Assembly: GCA_016715505.1 (NCBI GenBank)
Contig: JADJZY010000013.1
Location: 1 to 64,000, forward strand
DNA from: Bacteroidota bacterium
Lineage (GTDB): Bacteria > Bacteroidota > Bacteroidia > Chitinophagales > Chitinophagaceae
Length of the DNA: 64,000 nucleotides
Direction of reading: 5' to 3'
Part shown: positions 29,415 to 37,528 of the stretch, piece by piece
How positions within the stretch are numbered: position 1 is the first letter of the stretch
How the letters are laid out: every line of letters starts with the position of its first letter
The notes under the pieces: generated by a model
The model's input: the letters and a program-made list of their open reading frames with translations, nothing else
The model's database searches: none
Told to the model about the DNA's origin: nothing
Position numbers and translations under genes: made by a program

Positions 29415-30148
29415 GCACTCAACATTATGGCCTCGTCGGTTATCCGTTAAGCCATTCGTTTTCGGGCAAATGGGTTGCAGAGAAATTCTCACGTGAGCAA
29501 ATTGATGCGATCTATACTTTAATCCCTTTAGAAGATAAAAATGCTTTGAACGATTGGTTTAGAACAAATCAATTACAAGGTTTTAATGTGACGATTCCTT
29601 ACAAGGAAAGTATTCTCAGCTTATTGGATGAAATTGATCCTGAAGCTCAAAAAGTTGGAGCAGTGAATTGTGTTGTTCGACAGGGCCACAAATTCATTGG
29701 ATATAATACAGATATCATCGGTTTTGAAATGTCGCTTATGAAATGGGACTTACCCGAAAAAATACAAGCCCTTGTTTTTGGAAGTGGCGGCGCTTCCAAA
29801 GCTGTGCAATATGTTTTGAATAAAAAACAAATTCCTTTTCAATTGGTGACCCGCAATGAAATTGAAGGAAGTATTACTTATGCTGATTTAGATGCAAAAA
29901 TACTTAACAGCCATCCATTACTCATTCAAACAACTCCACTAGGTACTTTTCCTGATATAGATTCCTTTATCCCCATTCCGTTTCAGTTTGTTGGTGAATC
30001 TCATTTTGTTTTTGACATGGTTTATAATCCCGAAAAATCTGCCTTTCTGGAACGATGTGAATCCAGAGGAGCTTCCATTCAAAATGGATGGTATATGCTG
30101 GAGCAACAAGCGATGGCTTCCTGGAAATTATTTCAAACTTCTAAATAA
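29411..30148 (+). CDS. aroE: Shikimate dehydrogenase
   Basis: NADPH-dependent reduction of 3-dehydroshikimate to shikimate in aromatic amino acid synthesis. The 245-residue protein shows YGLVGYPLSHSFSG, the catalytic NVTIPYKE, GAVNCV, GYNTDIIGF, the nucleotide-binding GSGGASKAV and DMVYNPEKSAFL near the C-terminus. The GTG start at 29411 overlaps the upstream stop (GTGA), so it is translationally coupled to the ComA-like gene. It is slightly shorter than E. coli AroE, as is common in Bacteroidota. Confidence 0.95.
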   Translation: MSTQHYGLVGYPLSHSFSGKWVAEKFSREQIDAIYTLIPLEDKNALNDWFRTNQLQGFNVTIPYKESILSLLDEIDPEAQKVGAVNCVVRQGHKFIGYNTDIIGFEMSLMKWDLPEKIQALVFGSGGASKAVQYVLNKKQIPFQLVTRNEIEGSITYADLDAKILNSHPLLIQTTPLGTFPDIDSFIPIPFQFVGESHFVFDMVYNPEKSAFLERCESRGASIQNGWYMLEQQAMASWKLFQTSK

Positions 30149-30334
30149 TAAGTGTTAAGGGTAAACAAGGAAATTTTCAATACCCCAGGACTCAAGTTTT
30201 CCGACACAAATTCATTTACCAAATCATGGAACTTGCTGCTAATGATTCAGGTAGACCTTTTAAGGATTCTATGCCTGAAAACAGTTAGAATTGTTTTATT
30301 TTTAGCCTCTCATAAATCTTTTTAAAAATAATCC

Positions 30335-32197
30335 ATGTCGAATTACGCCCGATTGAGCTATTTGGTGCTCAGTTTTTTGTTGGTACAAAGTTGCAAACCT
30401 CAGGATTCAGAAAATACCTTAGTATTCAATGATGAATTACATAGTTTCGCCAATACCAAAGAGGTTCATACTACCCATTTAAACTGGGATGCAGCTATTG
30501 ATTTCGACCGCAAACAGGTGAGTGGAACGGCAACCTGGAACTTTGTGAATGATTCCAATGCCCGCTATATCCATTTTGATACTTATGATTTGACGATCAA
30601 AAAAGTAAAAGTCAACAATAAGGAATCTCAATACTTTTTAAGCCCCATGCTTGAAGAATATGGCAGTGGTTTATCCATTCCCATCCAGCAAGGAGATACG
30701 GTTGTAAGTATAGAATATTTTACCGGACCTCAGGCAACAGCTTTGCAATGGCTCAAACCGGAACAAACAGCCGGCAAACAATTGCCCTATATGTTTACAC
30801 AATGCGAAAGTATTCACGCAAGGTCACTTTTACCCTGCCAGGACTTACCTTCCAACCGAATCACCTATGAGGCCAAACTTCAGGTACCCAAAGGAATGTT
30901 AGCCGTTATGAGTGCCAAAAACCCTATCGAAAAAAACAAGGAAGGCATTTACACATATCAAATGGAAATACCGGTTCCCACTTACTTGATAGCTTTAGCA
31001 GTTGGCGATATCGAATATAAAGCCATTGACGAAAGAAGCGGTGTGTATACTGAACCGTCCATGCTGGATGCGGCCTGGAAAGAACTGAGCGATATCCCGA
31101 TGATGATGACTGCCGCAGAAAAACTCGGAGGTCCATATCGCTGGGGCAAATATGATGTTCTCATCGCACCTCCTTCATTCCCCATTGGCGGCATGGAAAA
31201 TCCAAGACTCACTTTTGCAACGCCAACCATTATTGCGGGTGATAAGAGTCTGGTTTCATTGATTGCACACGAGATGGCCCATAGCTGGAGTGGCAATTTA
31301 GTTACCAATGCACGTTGGGACGACCTTTGGTTAAATGAAGGATTTACCACTTACTTCGAACGAAGAATTATGGAAAGCATTTCCGGGAAGAGTTATACGG
31401 AAATGCTTTGGGAATTGGGTTATCAGGATATGCAAAGCGATTTCAAGGATATGGGCTTGAATGGAGAAGATACCCGATTAAAAGTGAATTTAAAAAAACG
31501 CAATCCGGGTGATGCCTTTTCAAATATCCCTTACGAAAAGGGCGCAATTTTTTTAAGAATGCTCGAAGAACAAACCGGTAGGGAAAAATTCGATGCGTTC
31601 ATGAATGCCTACTTCAGCGAACATGCATTCAAACCAACAACCACTGAGCAATGTTTGGCTTTTATGGATCGTAATTTATTTAATGGCGACAGCAACCGGA
31701 GAAACGCCTTGAAGGTTCGCGAATGGATTTACGAAACCGGATTACCCGACAATTGTCCGAAAATTAATCCCGAACGATTTGTTTTGGTCGACCAACAAAG
31801 GGCCTTGTTAGAATCAGGCGCCCCGGTAAGTACATTAAATACCATGGGTTGGACAACACATGAATGGCTGCAGTTTTTACGCAAAATGCCCCGACCCACA
31901 AAAATGGAATGGATGACAAATTTGGACCAACGTTTTCAGTTGACCAAAAGTACCAATAGTGAAATTGCCGATGAATGGTTTAAATTAAGTATTGCCAGTA
32001 ACTACAAGGAGGCTTTCGATGAGATGGAAATATTTTTATCACAAGTTGGACGAAAAAAATTCCTGGAACCCCTATATATGGAGATGAAAAAAACACCTGA
32101 AAACCTGAAAATGGCTCAACGAATTTTTGCCAAATACAGAAATAATTATCATCCTCAAACAGCCTCTAAAATTGAAAAAATACTCAATGCCAAATAA
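30335..32197 (+). CDS. M1-family aminopeptidase lipoprotein (leukotriene A4 hydrolase-like)
   Basis: Zinc aminopeptidase of 620 residues. A short signal ends in LLVQSC, a lipobox, so the mature protein is probably lipid-anchored. It has the exopeptidase motif GGMENPRLTF and the zinc site HEMAHSW (His312, Glu313, His316) with Glu335 in LWLNEGFTTYF. The C-terminal helical domain (LRKMPRPTKMEWM onward) is of the leukotriene A4 hydrolase type. It probably trims peptides in the envelope or on the surface. It has no T9SS domain, unlike the second M1 peptidase at 49555-51961. Confidence 0.92.
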   Translation: MSNYARLSYLVLSFLLVQSCKPQDSENTLVFNDELHSFANTKEVHTTHLNWDAAIDFDRKQVSGTATWNFVNDSNARYIHFDTYDLTIKKVKVNNKESQYFLSPMLEEYGSGLSIPIQQGDTVVSIEYFTGPQATALQWLKPEQTAGKQLPYMFTQCESIHARSLLPCQDLPSNRITYEAKLQVPKGMLAVMSAKNPIEKNKEGIYTYQMEIPVPTYLIALAVGDIEYKAIDERSGVYTEPSMLDAAWKELSDIPMMMTAAEKLGGPYRWGKYDVLIAPPSFPIGGMENPRLTFATPTIIAGDKSLVSLIAHEMAHSWSGNLVTNARWDDLWLNEGFTTYFERRIMESISGKSYTEMLWELGYQDMQSDFKDMGLNGEDTRLKVNLKKRNPGDAFSNIPYEKGAIFLRMLEEQTGREKFDAFMNAYFSEHAFKPTTTEQCLAFMDRNLFNGDSNRRNALKVREWIYETGLPDNCPKINPERFVLVDQQRALLESGAPVSTLNTMGWTTHEWLQFLRKMPRPTKMEWMTNLDQRFQLTKSTNSEIADEWFKLSIASNYKEAFDEMEIFLSQVGRKKFLEPLYMEMKKTPENLKMAQRIFAKYRNNYHPQTASKIEKILNAK

Positions 32198-32332
32198 ATA
32201 ATTTGGTGGGGGAGATTCGATACCAAATGCTTGCATTCAGCGATGTGTAATTTTGAATCAGCATGAAAAGCAATTCACAAATGTTAAGACCATATAAACG
32301 GTATAACATGGTTATAACAGCCCCGGCTCCTT

Positions 32333-32360
32333 TTGTTCTTGATTTTTTCGTCTAAATTTG
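32333..32360 (+). promoter_or_regulatory. Bacteroidota promoter (TTG-N17-TAAATTTG)
   Basis: TTG at 32333-32335, a 17-nt spacer, and TAAATTTG at 32353-32360 form a complete Bacteroidota-type promoter about 41 nt before the ATG at 32402. Confidence 0.6.
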
Positions 32361-32401
32361 TGAGATTGAAGTAATTATCCTTTAAACACTATTCCGGGAA
32401 T

Positions 32402-33328
32402 ATGATAAAATCATTTTTTAGCTTGACCTTATTTTGTCTGGCATGCTCTTTTTCATCATTCGCACAGGAATTTCAATTGATTAATCCTGAAAGCAAACCC
32501 GTTCACGACAAGGATATTTCACAACTCAGTGCGATTGAAATATTGGAGGATTCATTGGTACATTTTGCTGATAGCATGTACAATACAGCCATGGATGAAC
32601 CTCGAATTGAGGCGAGTTATTTGTTTATTCGAACGTTCAAACAGTTTATAAAAACACCGCAATCCTATCAACATCCTTGTAATAAACTCAAAGATAAAAT
32701 TACCATTCTTCAAACACCCGATCGAAAATTAAAAATATATAATTGGGAAGTACAAAGAGGTCCAATCGAAAAACGATATTATGCTGTGATACAATTACAG
32801 GATGGTAGCTTTATTCCCTTGGTGGATGTTTCGGAACAAATTATCTGGGGCGCCGAAGACTCTGTATTAAGTGGAACCCGATGGTATGGTGCTTTATACT
32901 ATCAGGTGATTCAACAAGATATTGCAGGCCAACCCATTTATTTTATAATGGGGTGGAACGGAAGTACTATGAACAGCGAGAAAAAAATTGTTGAAGCTTT
33001 TGGATTTGATTCCAAGGGGCGGGGCATTTTTGGGGCACCGGTCTTTAATATTATAGAAAGAGGCAAACGCAAACAAGTGAATCGTTTTATTCTGGAATAT
33101 CAGAAAGGTTCAAAAGTAAGTATGCGATATGATGAGGATTTCAAACAAATTGTTTTTGATCATTGCGAATCACAAATTGGTGACCCTGCCAAGAAATATA
33201 CCTATTCTCCGGACGGCACCTATGATGGTTTGATATGGGACGGACAATCCTGGAAGATGAATGAAAATGTGATTCAAATTGATATCCGCGAAAATGGAAA
33301 TGCCCCCGTTGACAAACCCATTAAATAA
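32402..33328 (+). CDS. Secreted protein of unknown function
   Basis: A 308-residue protein with a clear signal peptide (MIKSFFSLTLFCLACSFSSFAQ). No family with a known function is recognised. The middle contains KIYNWEVQRG, YYQVIQQDIAGQPIYFIMGWNG and GIFGAPVFNI, a pattern I associate with conserved uncharacterised periplasmic proteins of Bacteroidota. The C-terminus is polar and has no T9SS domain, so it is probably periplasmic. It has its own good promoter and is followed after 30 nt by the ABC-F gene. Confidence 0.75.
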   Translation: MIKSFFSLTLFCLACSFSSFAQEFQLINPESKPVHDKDISQLSAIEILEDSLVHFADSMYNTAMDEPRIEASYLFIRTFKQFIKTPQSYQHPCNKLKDKITILQTPDRKLKIYNWEVQRGPIEKRYYAVIQLQDGSFIPLVDVSEQIIWGAEDSVLSGTRWYGALYYQVIQQDIAGQPIYFIMGWNGSTMNSEKKIVEAFGFDSKGRGIFGAPVFNIIERGKRKQVNRFILEYQKGSKVSMRYDEDFKQIVFDHCESQIGDPAKKYTYSPDGTYDGLIWDGQSWKMNENVIQIDIRENGNAPVDKPIK

Positions 33329-33358
33329 TTCCTCACCCGATTAAAATCTATAAATTCC

Positions 33359-35260
33359 TTGCATTACGCCAGTGTTGAATCGCTCAGCAAATCCTTCGGG
33401 GTCCGAAAATTATTTTCCGATATTACTTTTCATATTTCAGAGGGTGATAAAATTGCCTTGATTGCCAGAAACGGTTTCGGCAAATCCACCTTGCTTAAAA
33501 TTCTGAATGGACGGGATCATGCAGATTCCGGCGAAGTATGGGTACATAAGGATATTCGTATTGTGATGCTCGAGCAGGAAAACGAATTTAAACCTGAAAG
33601 TGAAGTATGGGACCACATGATGCAAATGAATCATGAAGTGATTCGTACCGTAAAGGCCTATGATGAGTTGATGGAATTATCTGAACAAAATCCGGATACC
33701 CTTCAACACTTGTTGAGCAGAATGGATGAATTACAGGCCTGGAATCTGGAACATTTGATTAAACAAATTCTAAGTAAACTAAATATCACCCAACTTCATC
33801 AAAAAATGGGTTCGCTCAGTGGAGGACAAAAAAAACGAGTTGCATTGGCTCAGGCCCTGATTGAAGCAGAACTCTACAGTGGTAAATGTTTGCTCATTAT
33901 GGATGAACCGACCAATCACCTCGATGTACGCATGATCGAATGGCTGGAAGATCATTTGAGTTCTCAAAAAATCACCTTGCTGATGGTCACCCATGACCGT
34001 TATTTTTTAGATGCAGTTTGTAATGAAATTATAGAAATTGAGGACGAGCAAGTATATATTCATAAAGGAAATTATGAATACTTTCTTCAGCAAAAAGCCC
34101 ATCGGATTGAAGTGGCAAACAGCGAATTACTGAAAGATAAAAATATATTCCGGAAAGAACTCGAGTGGATGCGCAAACAGCCGCGTGCTCGAACCACTAA
34201 ATCAAAATCCAGACAAGATGCCTTTGGTGATCTGAAGGAAAAAGTAAGTCAGAAAAAAGTTGATACGGATGTTCAACTTCAGGTTAAAATGACGCGCCTG
34301 GGCGGTAAAATTCTCGAGTTAAAAAAAGTATATAAAAGCTTTGGTGACCTTCATATTCTGAAAGGCTTTGATTATACATTCAAACGCGGAGAGCGAATTG
34401 GAATTGCTGGTAAAAATGGTGTCGGCAAAAGTACATTTTTACAAATAGCCCTTCAATTGATGCCGCCTGATTCAGGAAAAATTAATCATGGGGAAACGGT
34501 CGTATTTGGACATTTTTCGCAAGATGGATTAAGTTACACAGAAGATAAAAGGGTGATTGAATATGTGAAAGATTTTGCAGAATTCTTCCCACTTTCTGAT
34601 GGTACAAAAATTAGTGCATCAAAGTTTCTGGAACGATTTGCATTCTCGGCGGAACAACAATATACTTTTTTGAGTAAATTAAGTGGAGGTGAAAAACGAA
34701 GGCTTCAATTATTGAGCATTCTCTTTAAAAACCCCAATTTCCTTGTTCTGGATGAACCCACCAATGACCTCGATTTACAAACCCTTCAAATTCTGGAAGA
34801 ATTTTTATTAGAATATCAGGGGTGCATTTTACTGGTGAGCCATGACCGATACTTTATGGATAAATTGGCTGAACATCTTTTTGTTTTTGAAGGTGATGGA
34901 GTCATTCGCGATTTCCCCGGTAATTATTCACAATACCGCATTGCTGAAGCACAGGAAAAATCAAAAATCGAACCTGCTTCAGTCAAAGTGCCTGAAGTGA
35001 TACAACCAACAAGTGCAAATGTTCCGAAAGAAAAAAAGTTGAGTTTTAAGGAAAAACGAGAATTCGAACTGCTTGGACAGGAAATCCCTCAATTGGAAGA
35101 AGAAAAAAAGAAACTGGAAGCCACTATGGCCGCCGGTACGCTACCTTACGAAGAATTACAAACAGCTGCGCAGCGCGTGGGTGAACTGCTATCTTTGCTG
35201 GAAGAGAAAGAATTTCGTTGGCTTGAATTGAGTGAATGGTACGAAAATAGCCCCAACTAA
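33359..35260 (+). CDS. ABC-F family ATPase (Uup/EttA type)
   Basis: A soluble protein of about 633 residues with two ATP-binding domains and no membrane part; ABC-F proteins act on ribosomes. Domain 1: ARNGFGKST Walker A, SLSGGQKKRVALAQAL signature, LLIMDEPTNHLD Walker B. Domain 2: GKNGVGKST, KLSGGEKRRLQLL and FLVLDEPTNDLD. The linker RKQPRARTTKSKSRQDAF and the C-terminal coiled coil (about 570-625, EEEKKKLEATM) are typical of Uup-like members. The start is TTG 33359; no upstream ATG fits. Uup-like members are also linked to DNA repair. Confidence 0.92.
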   Translation: MHYASVESLSKSFGVRKLFSDITFHISEGDKIALIARNGFGKSTLLKILNGRDHADSGEVWVHKDIRIVMLEQENEFKPESEVWDHMMQMNHEVIRTVKAYDELMELSEQNPDTLQHLLSRMDELQAWNLEHLIKQILSKLNITQLHQKMGSLSGGQKKRVALAQALIEAELYSGKCLLIMDEPTNHLDVRMIEWLEDHLSSQKITLLMVTHDRYFLDAVCNEIIEIEDEQVYIHKGNYEYFLQQKAHRIEVANSELLKDKNIFRKELEWMRKQPRARTTKSKSRQDAFGDLKEKVSQKKVDTDVQLQVKMTRLGGKILELKKVYKSFGDLHILKGFDYTFKRGERIGIAGKNGVGKSTFLQIALQLMPPDSGKINHGETVVFGHFSQDGLSYTEDKRVIEYVKDFAEFFPLSDGTKISASKFLERFAFSAEQQYTFLSKLSGGEKRRLQLLSILFKNPNFLVLDEPTNDLDLQTLQILEEFLLEYQGCILLVSHDRYFMDKLAEHLFVFEGDGVIRDFPGNYSQYRIAEAQEKSKIEPASVKVPEVIQPTSANVPKEKKLSFKEKREFELLGQEIPQLEEEKKKLEATMAAGTLPYEELQTAAQRVGELLSLLEEKEFRWLELSEWYENSPN

Positions 35261-35381
35261 TTCCTTCATCCATTCCATTCTAACGCAGACATGATGGAAC
35301 AGTAAACCAAAACCGATTAATCTCGGTTTAATGATATCCTGTTTGTGAACAATTCGGGGATAGTCTGTCCTGCTTTTATAA

Positions 35382-35389
35382 TAGTTTTG
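35382..35389 (+). promoter_or_regulatory. -7 promoter element of the thyA operon
   Basis: TAGTTTTG, an exact TAnnTTTG match with its last G 5 nt before the thyA ATG at 35394. Predicted leaderless transcript; the -33 element is unclear. Confidence 0.5.
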
Positions 35390-35393
35390 CCAC

Positions 35394-36188
35394 ATGCAAC
35401 AATATCTTGATTTACTGCAACATATTTTAGATAAAGGTCAGCAAAAAAGTGACCGCACAGGTACCGGCACAATCAGTGTGTTTGGATATCAGATGCGATT
35501 TAATCTGGAAGATGGCTTCCCCATGGTCACCACCAAAAAATTGCATTTAAAATCCATTATCTATGAACTTCTCTGGTTTATCAAAGGAGATACCAACGTC
35601 AAATATTTACAGGAAAATGGAGTTCGTATTTGGGATGAATGGGCTAGAGCAGATGGAAGTCTTGGGCCGGTATATGGCAAACAATGGCGGCAATGGGAAA
35701 ATAAAGAGGGGGAAGTTTTCGATCAATTGATGGACGTCATTCATCAGATAAAAACAAATCCGGACTCACGCAGGATGATTGTGAGCGCCTGGAATGTGGG
35801 TGAGTTAAAAGAAATGGCCTTAATGCCTTGCCATGCATTGTTTCAATTTTATGTAGCCGATGGTAAATTAAGTTGCCAGTTATATCAGCGCAGTGCAGAT
35901 GTATTTCTGGGTGTGCCTTTTAATATCGCATCCTATGCCCTTCTAACAATGATGATTGCACAGGTGTGTGATTTAAAACCCGGCGAATTTGTCCATAGCT
36001 TTGGTGACGTTCACATTTACAGCAATCATATGGATCAGGTGAAAGAACAATTGAGTCGAAAACCATTTCCGCTTCCGCAAATGAAAATCAATCCGGAAAG
36101 AAAAAATATCAGCGATTTTATATTTGAAGATTTCACCCTTGAAAATTACCAGAGCCATCCACACATCAAAGCAGAAGTGGCCATTTAA
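35394..36188 (+). CDS. thyA: Thymidylate synthase
   Basis: Methylates dUMP to dTMP using methylenetetrahydrofolate. The 264-residue protein has RTGTGTISVFGYQMRF, the catalytic loop MALMPCHALFQF with Cys146, the SRRMIVSAWN phosphate-binding Arg region and RSADVFLGVPFNIASYALL. Its length equals that of E. coli ThyA. First gene of thyA-folA-methyltransferase; folA regenerates the tetrahydrofolate that ThyA oxidises. Confidence 0.98.
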   Translation: MQQYLDLLQHILDKGQQKSDRTGTGTISVFGYQMRFNLEDGFPMVTTKKLHLKSIIYELLWFIKGDTNVKYLQENGVRIWDEWARADGSLGPVYGKQWRQWENKEGEVFDQLMDVIHQIKTNPDSRRMIVSAWNVGELKEMALMPCHALFQFYVADGKLSCQLYQRSADVFLGVPFNIASYALLTMMIAQVCDLKPGEFVHSFGDVHIYSNHMDQVKEQLSRKPFPLPQMKINPERKNISDFIFEDFTLENYQSHPHIKAEVAI

Positions 36189-36203
36189 CCTTAAATCCAA
36201 TTT

Positions 36204-36707
36204 GTGTCAATATCCATCATAGTCGCCGCGTCCGAAAACGATGTCATCGGCACCAACAACACTTTACCCTGGCATCTGCCTGCTGACCTGAAATATTTCA
36301 AACAACTCACAACAGGCCATACCATCATCATGGGAAGAAAAACCTTTGATTCAATTGGACGTCCTTTACCGAATAGAAGAAATATTGTAATCAGTCGAAA
36401 TCCATTGTTCAAAGCAGAAGGCATTGAAATCATTCATCAATTGGATGACCTGCAAGAACTCATCAGTCCGGACGAAGAATCATTTATCATTGGAGGTGAC
36501 TTAATTTATCAACAAAGCATGGACTTAGCAGATAAAATCTATCTGACCAGAGTCCATACAACGATTCAGGATGGTTCCGCATTTTTCGCAAAACCCAACC
36601 TGAATATTTGGGAAAAAACTTCATCTGAGTTTCATCCTGCTGACGAAAAAAATCCATTTGATTATACATTTGAAGTTTATCAAAAATCTAATATTCAACA
36701 GCAATAA
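36204..36707 (+). CDS. folA: Dihydrofolate reductase
   Basis: Reduces dihydrofolate to tetrahydrofolate with NADPH. The 167-residue protein shows ISIIVAASENDVIGTNNTLPWHLPAD (split here only by reading; the key residues are NTLPWHLPAD), GRKTFDSIGRPLPNRRNIVIS, and SFIIGGDLIYQQ. The start is GTG 36204, 15 nt after the thyA stop; the downstream residues VSISIIVA fit the family N-terminus. Pairing with thyA is common. Confidence 0.97.
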   Translation: MSISIIVAASENDVIGTNNTLPWHLPADLKYFKQLTTGHTIIMGRKTFDSIGRPLPNRRNIVISRNPLFKAEGIEIIHQLDDLQELISPDEESFIIGGDLIYQQSMDLADKIYLTRVHTTIQDGSAFFAKPNLNIWEKTSSEFHPADEKNPFDYTFEVYQKSNIQQQ

Positions 36708-36728
36708 ACCTTGTCAAATCATTTTTTC

Positions 36729-37504
36729 ATGATACGGGAATATATCAACTATCGCCTTAAAGCGATGGGCAGGCATGGTATGCACTCCCCTTTTGTGTAT
36801 GAATTGATTGAAAAAGTGATTCGCGATAAATCGACACATCCTTCGTTTGAAGCCATCGAAGCCATGAGAATGCAGATGTATCAAAATCAGGCTTACTTGC
36901 AAGTGGAAGATTTTGGAGCCGGTTCACATAAAAATAATAGCAAGCAAAGGAAGGTATGTGATATTGCCCGTCATGCTGGTCGAAAGGCATATTGGGGGCA
37001 ATTATTATATAAAATGGTCAGACATTTTCAGTCAAAGCACCTATTGGAATTAGGTACTTCAATGGGCCTAGGAACAAGTTATCTCAGCACTGCAAATCCC
37101 AACGGAAAGTAGTCAGTATTGAGGGCAGCCCGGAAATCGCCCAACAGGCTATGAAACATTTTAAACAAATGGGATTGGAAAATATTGAATGCCGAGTTGG
37201 CAATTTCGATACGATCCTGGAGCAGGTACTTGTAGAATCTGAACCTTTTGATTTTATTTTCATTGATGGGAATCATCGTCATGAGCCAACGGTTCGTTAT
37301 TTCAAACAATGTCTTTCCCATATTCATGAAAATACAGTGATTGTATTTGATGATATCCACTGGAGCCCGGGCATGGCCAAAGCCTGGGAAGAAATAAAAA
37401 GCGCCACCGAGGTGACGCTTTCTTTGGATTTATTTTATTTCGGTATCGTTTTTTTTCGCAAGGAATTCCTGAACAAACAAGATTTTATCCTTCGCTATTC
37501 CTGA
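36729..37504 (+). CDS. Class I SAM-dependent O-methyltransferase, frameshifted
   Basis: Rossmann-fold methyltransferase of the O-methyltransferase type (Methyltransf_24-like). The N-terminal HGMHSPFVYEL and the SAM motif LLELGTSMGLGTSYLS lie in the first frame. After AACGGAAAG (near 37108) the frame changes, and the protein continues VVSIEGSPEIAQQAM, FDFIFIDGNHRHEPTVRYF and VFDDIHWSPGM. Adding one A gives GKVVSIEG. About 258 residues when repaired. ATG 36729 is preferred to TTG 36711. The substrate is unknown. It lies downstream of folA on the same transcript. Confidence 0.85.
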
Positions 37505-37528
37505 ATTAACGAATAAGTTCATCGGCAT

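Noticed and set aside
33359..35260. ABC-F protein as a dedicated antibiotic-resistance factor
   Set aside because: The linker and C-terminal coiled coil are of the general Uup type and nothing in the context suggests resistance.
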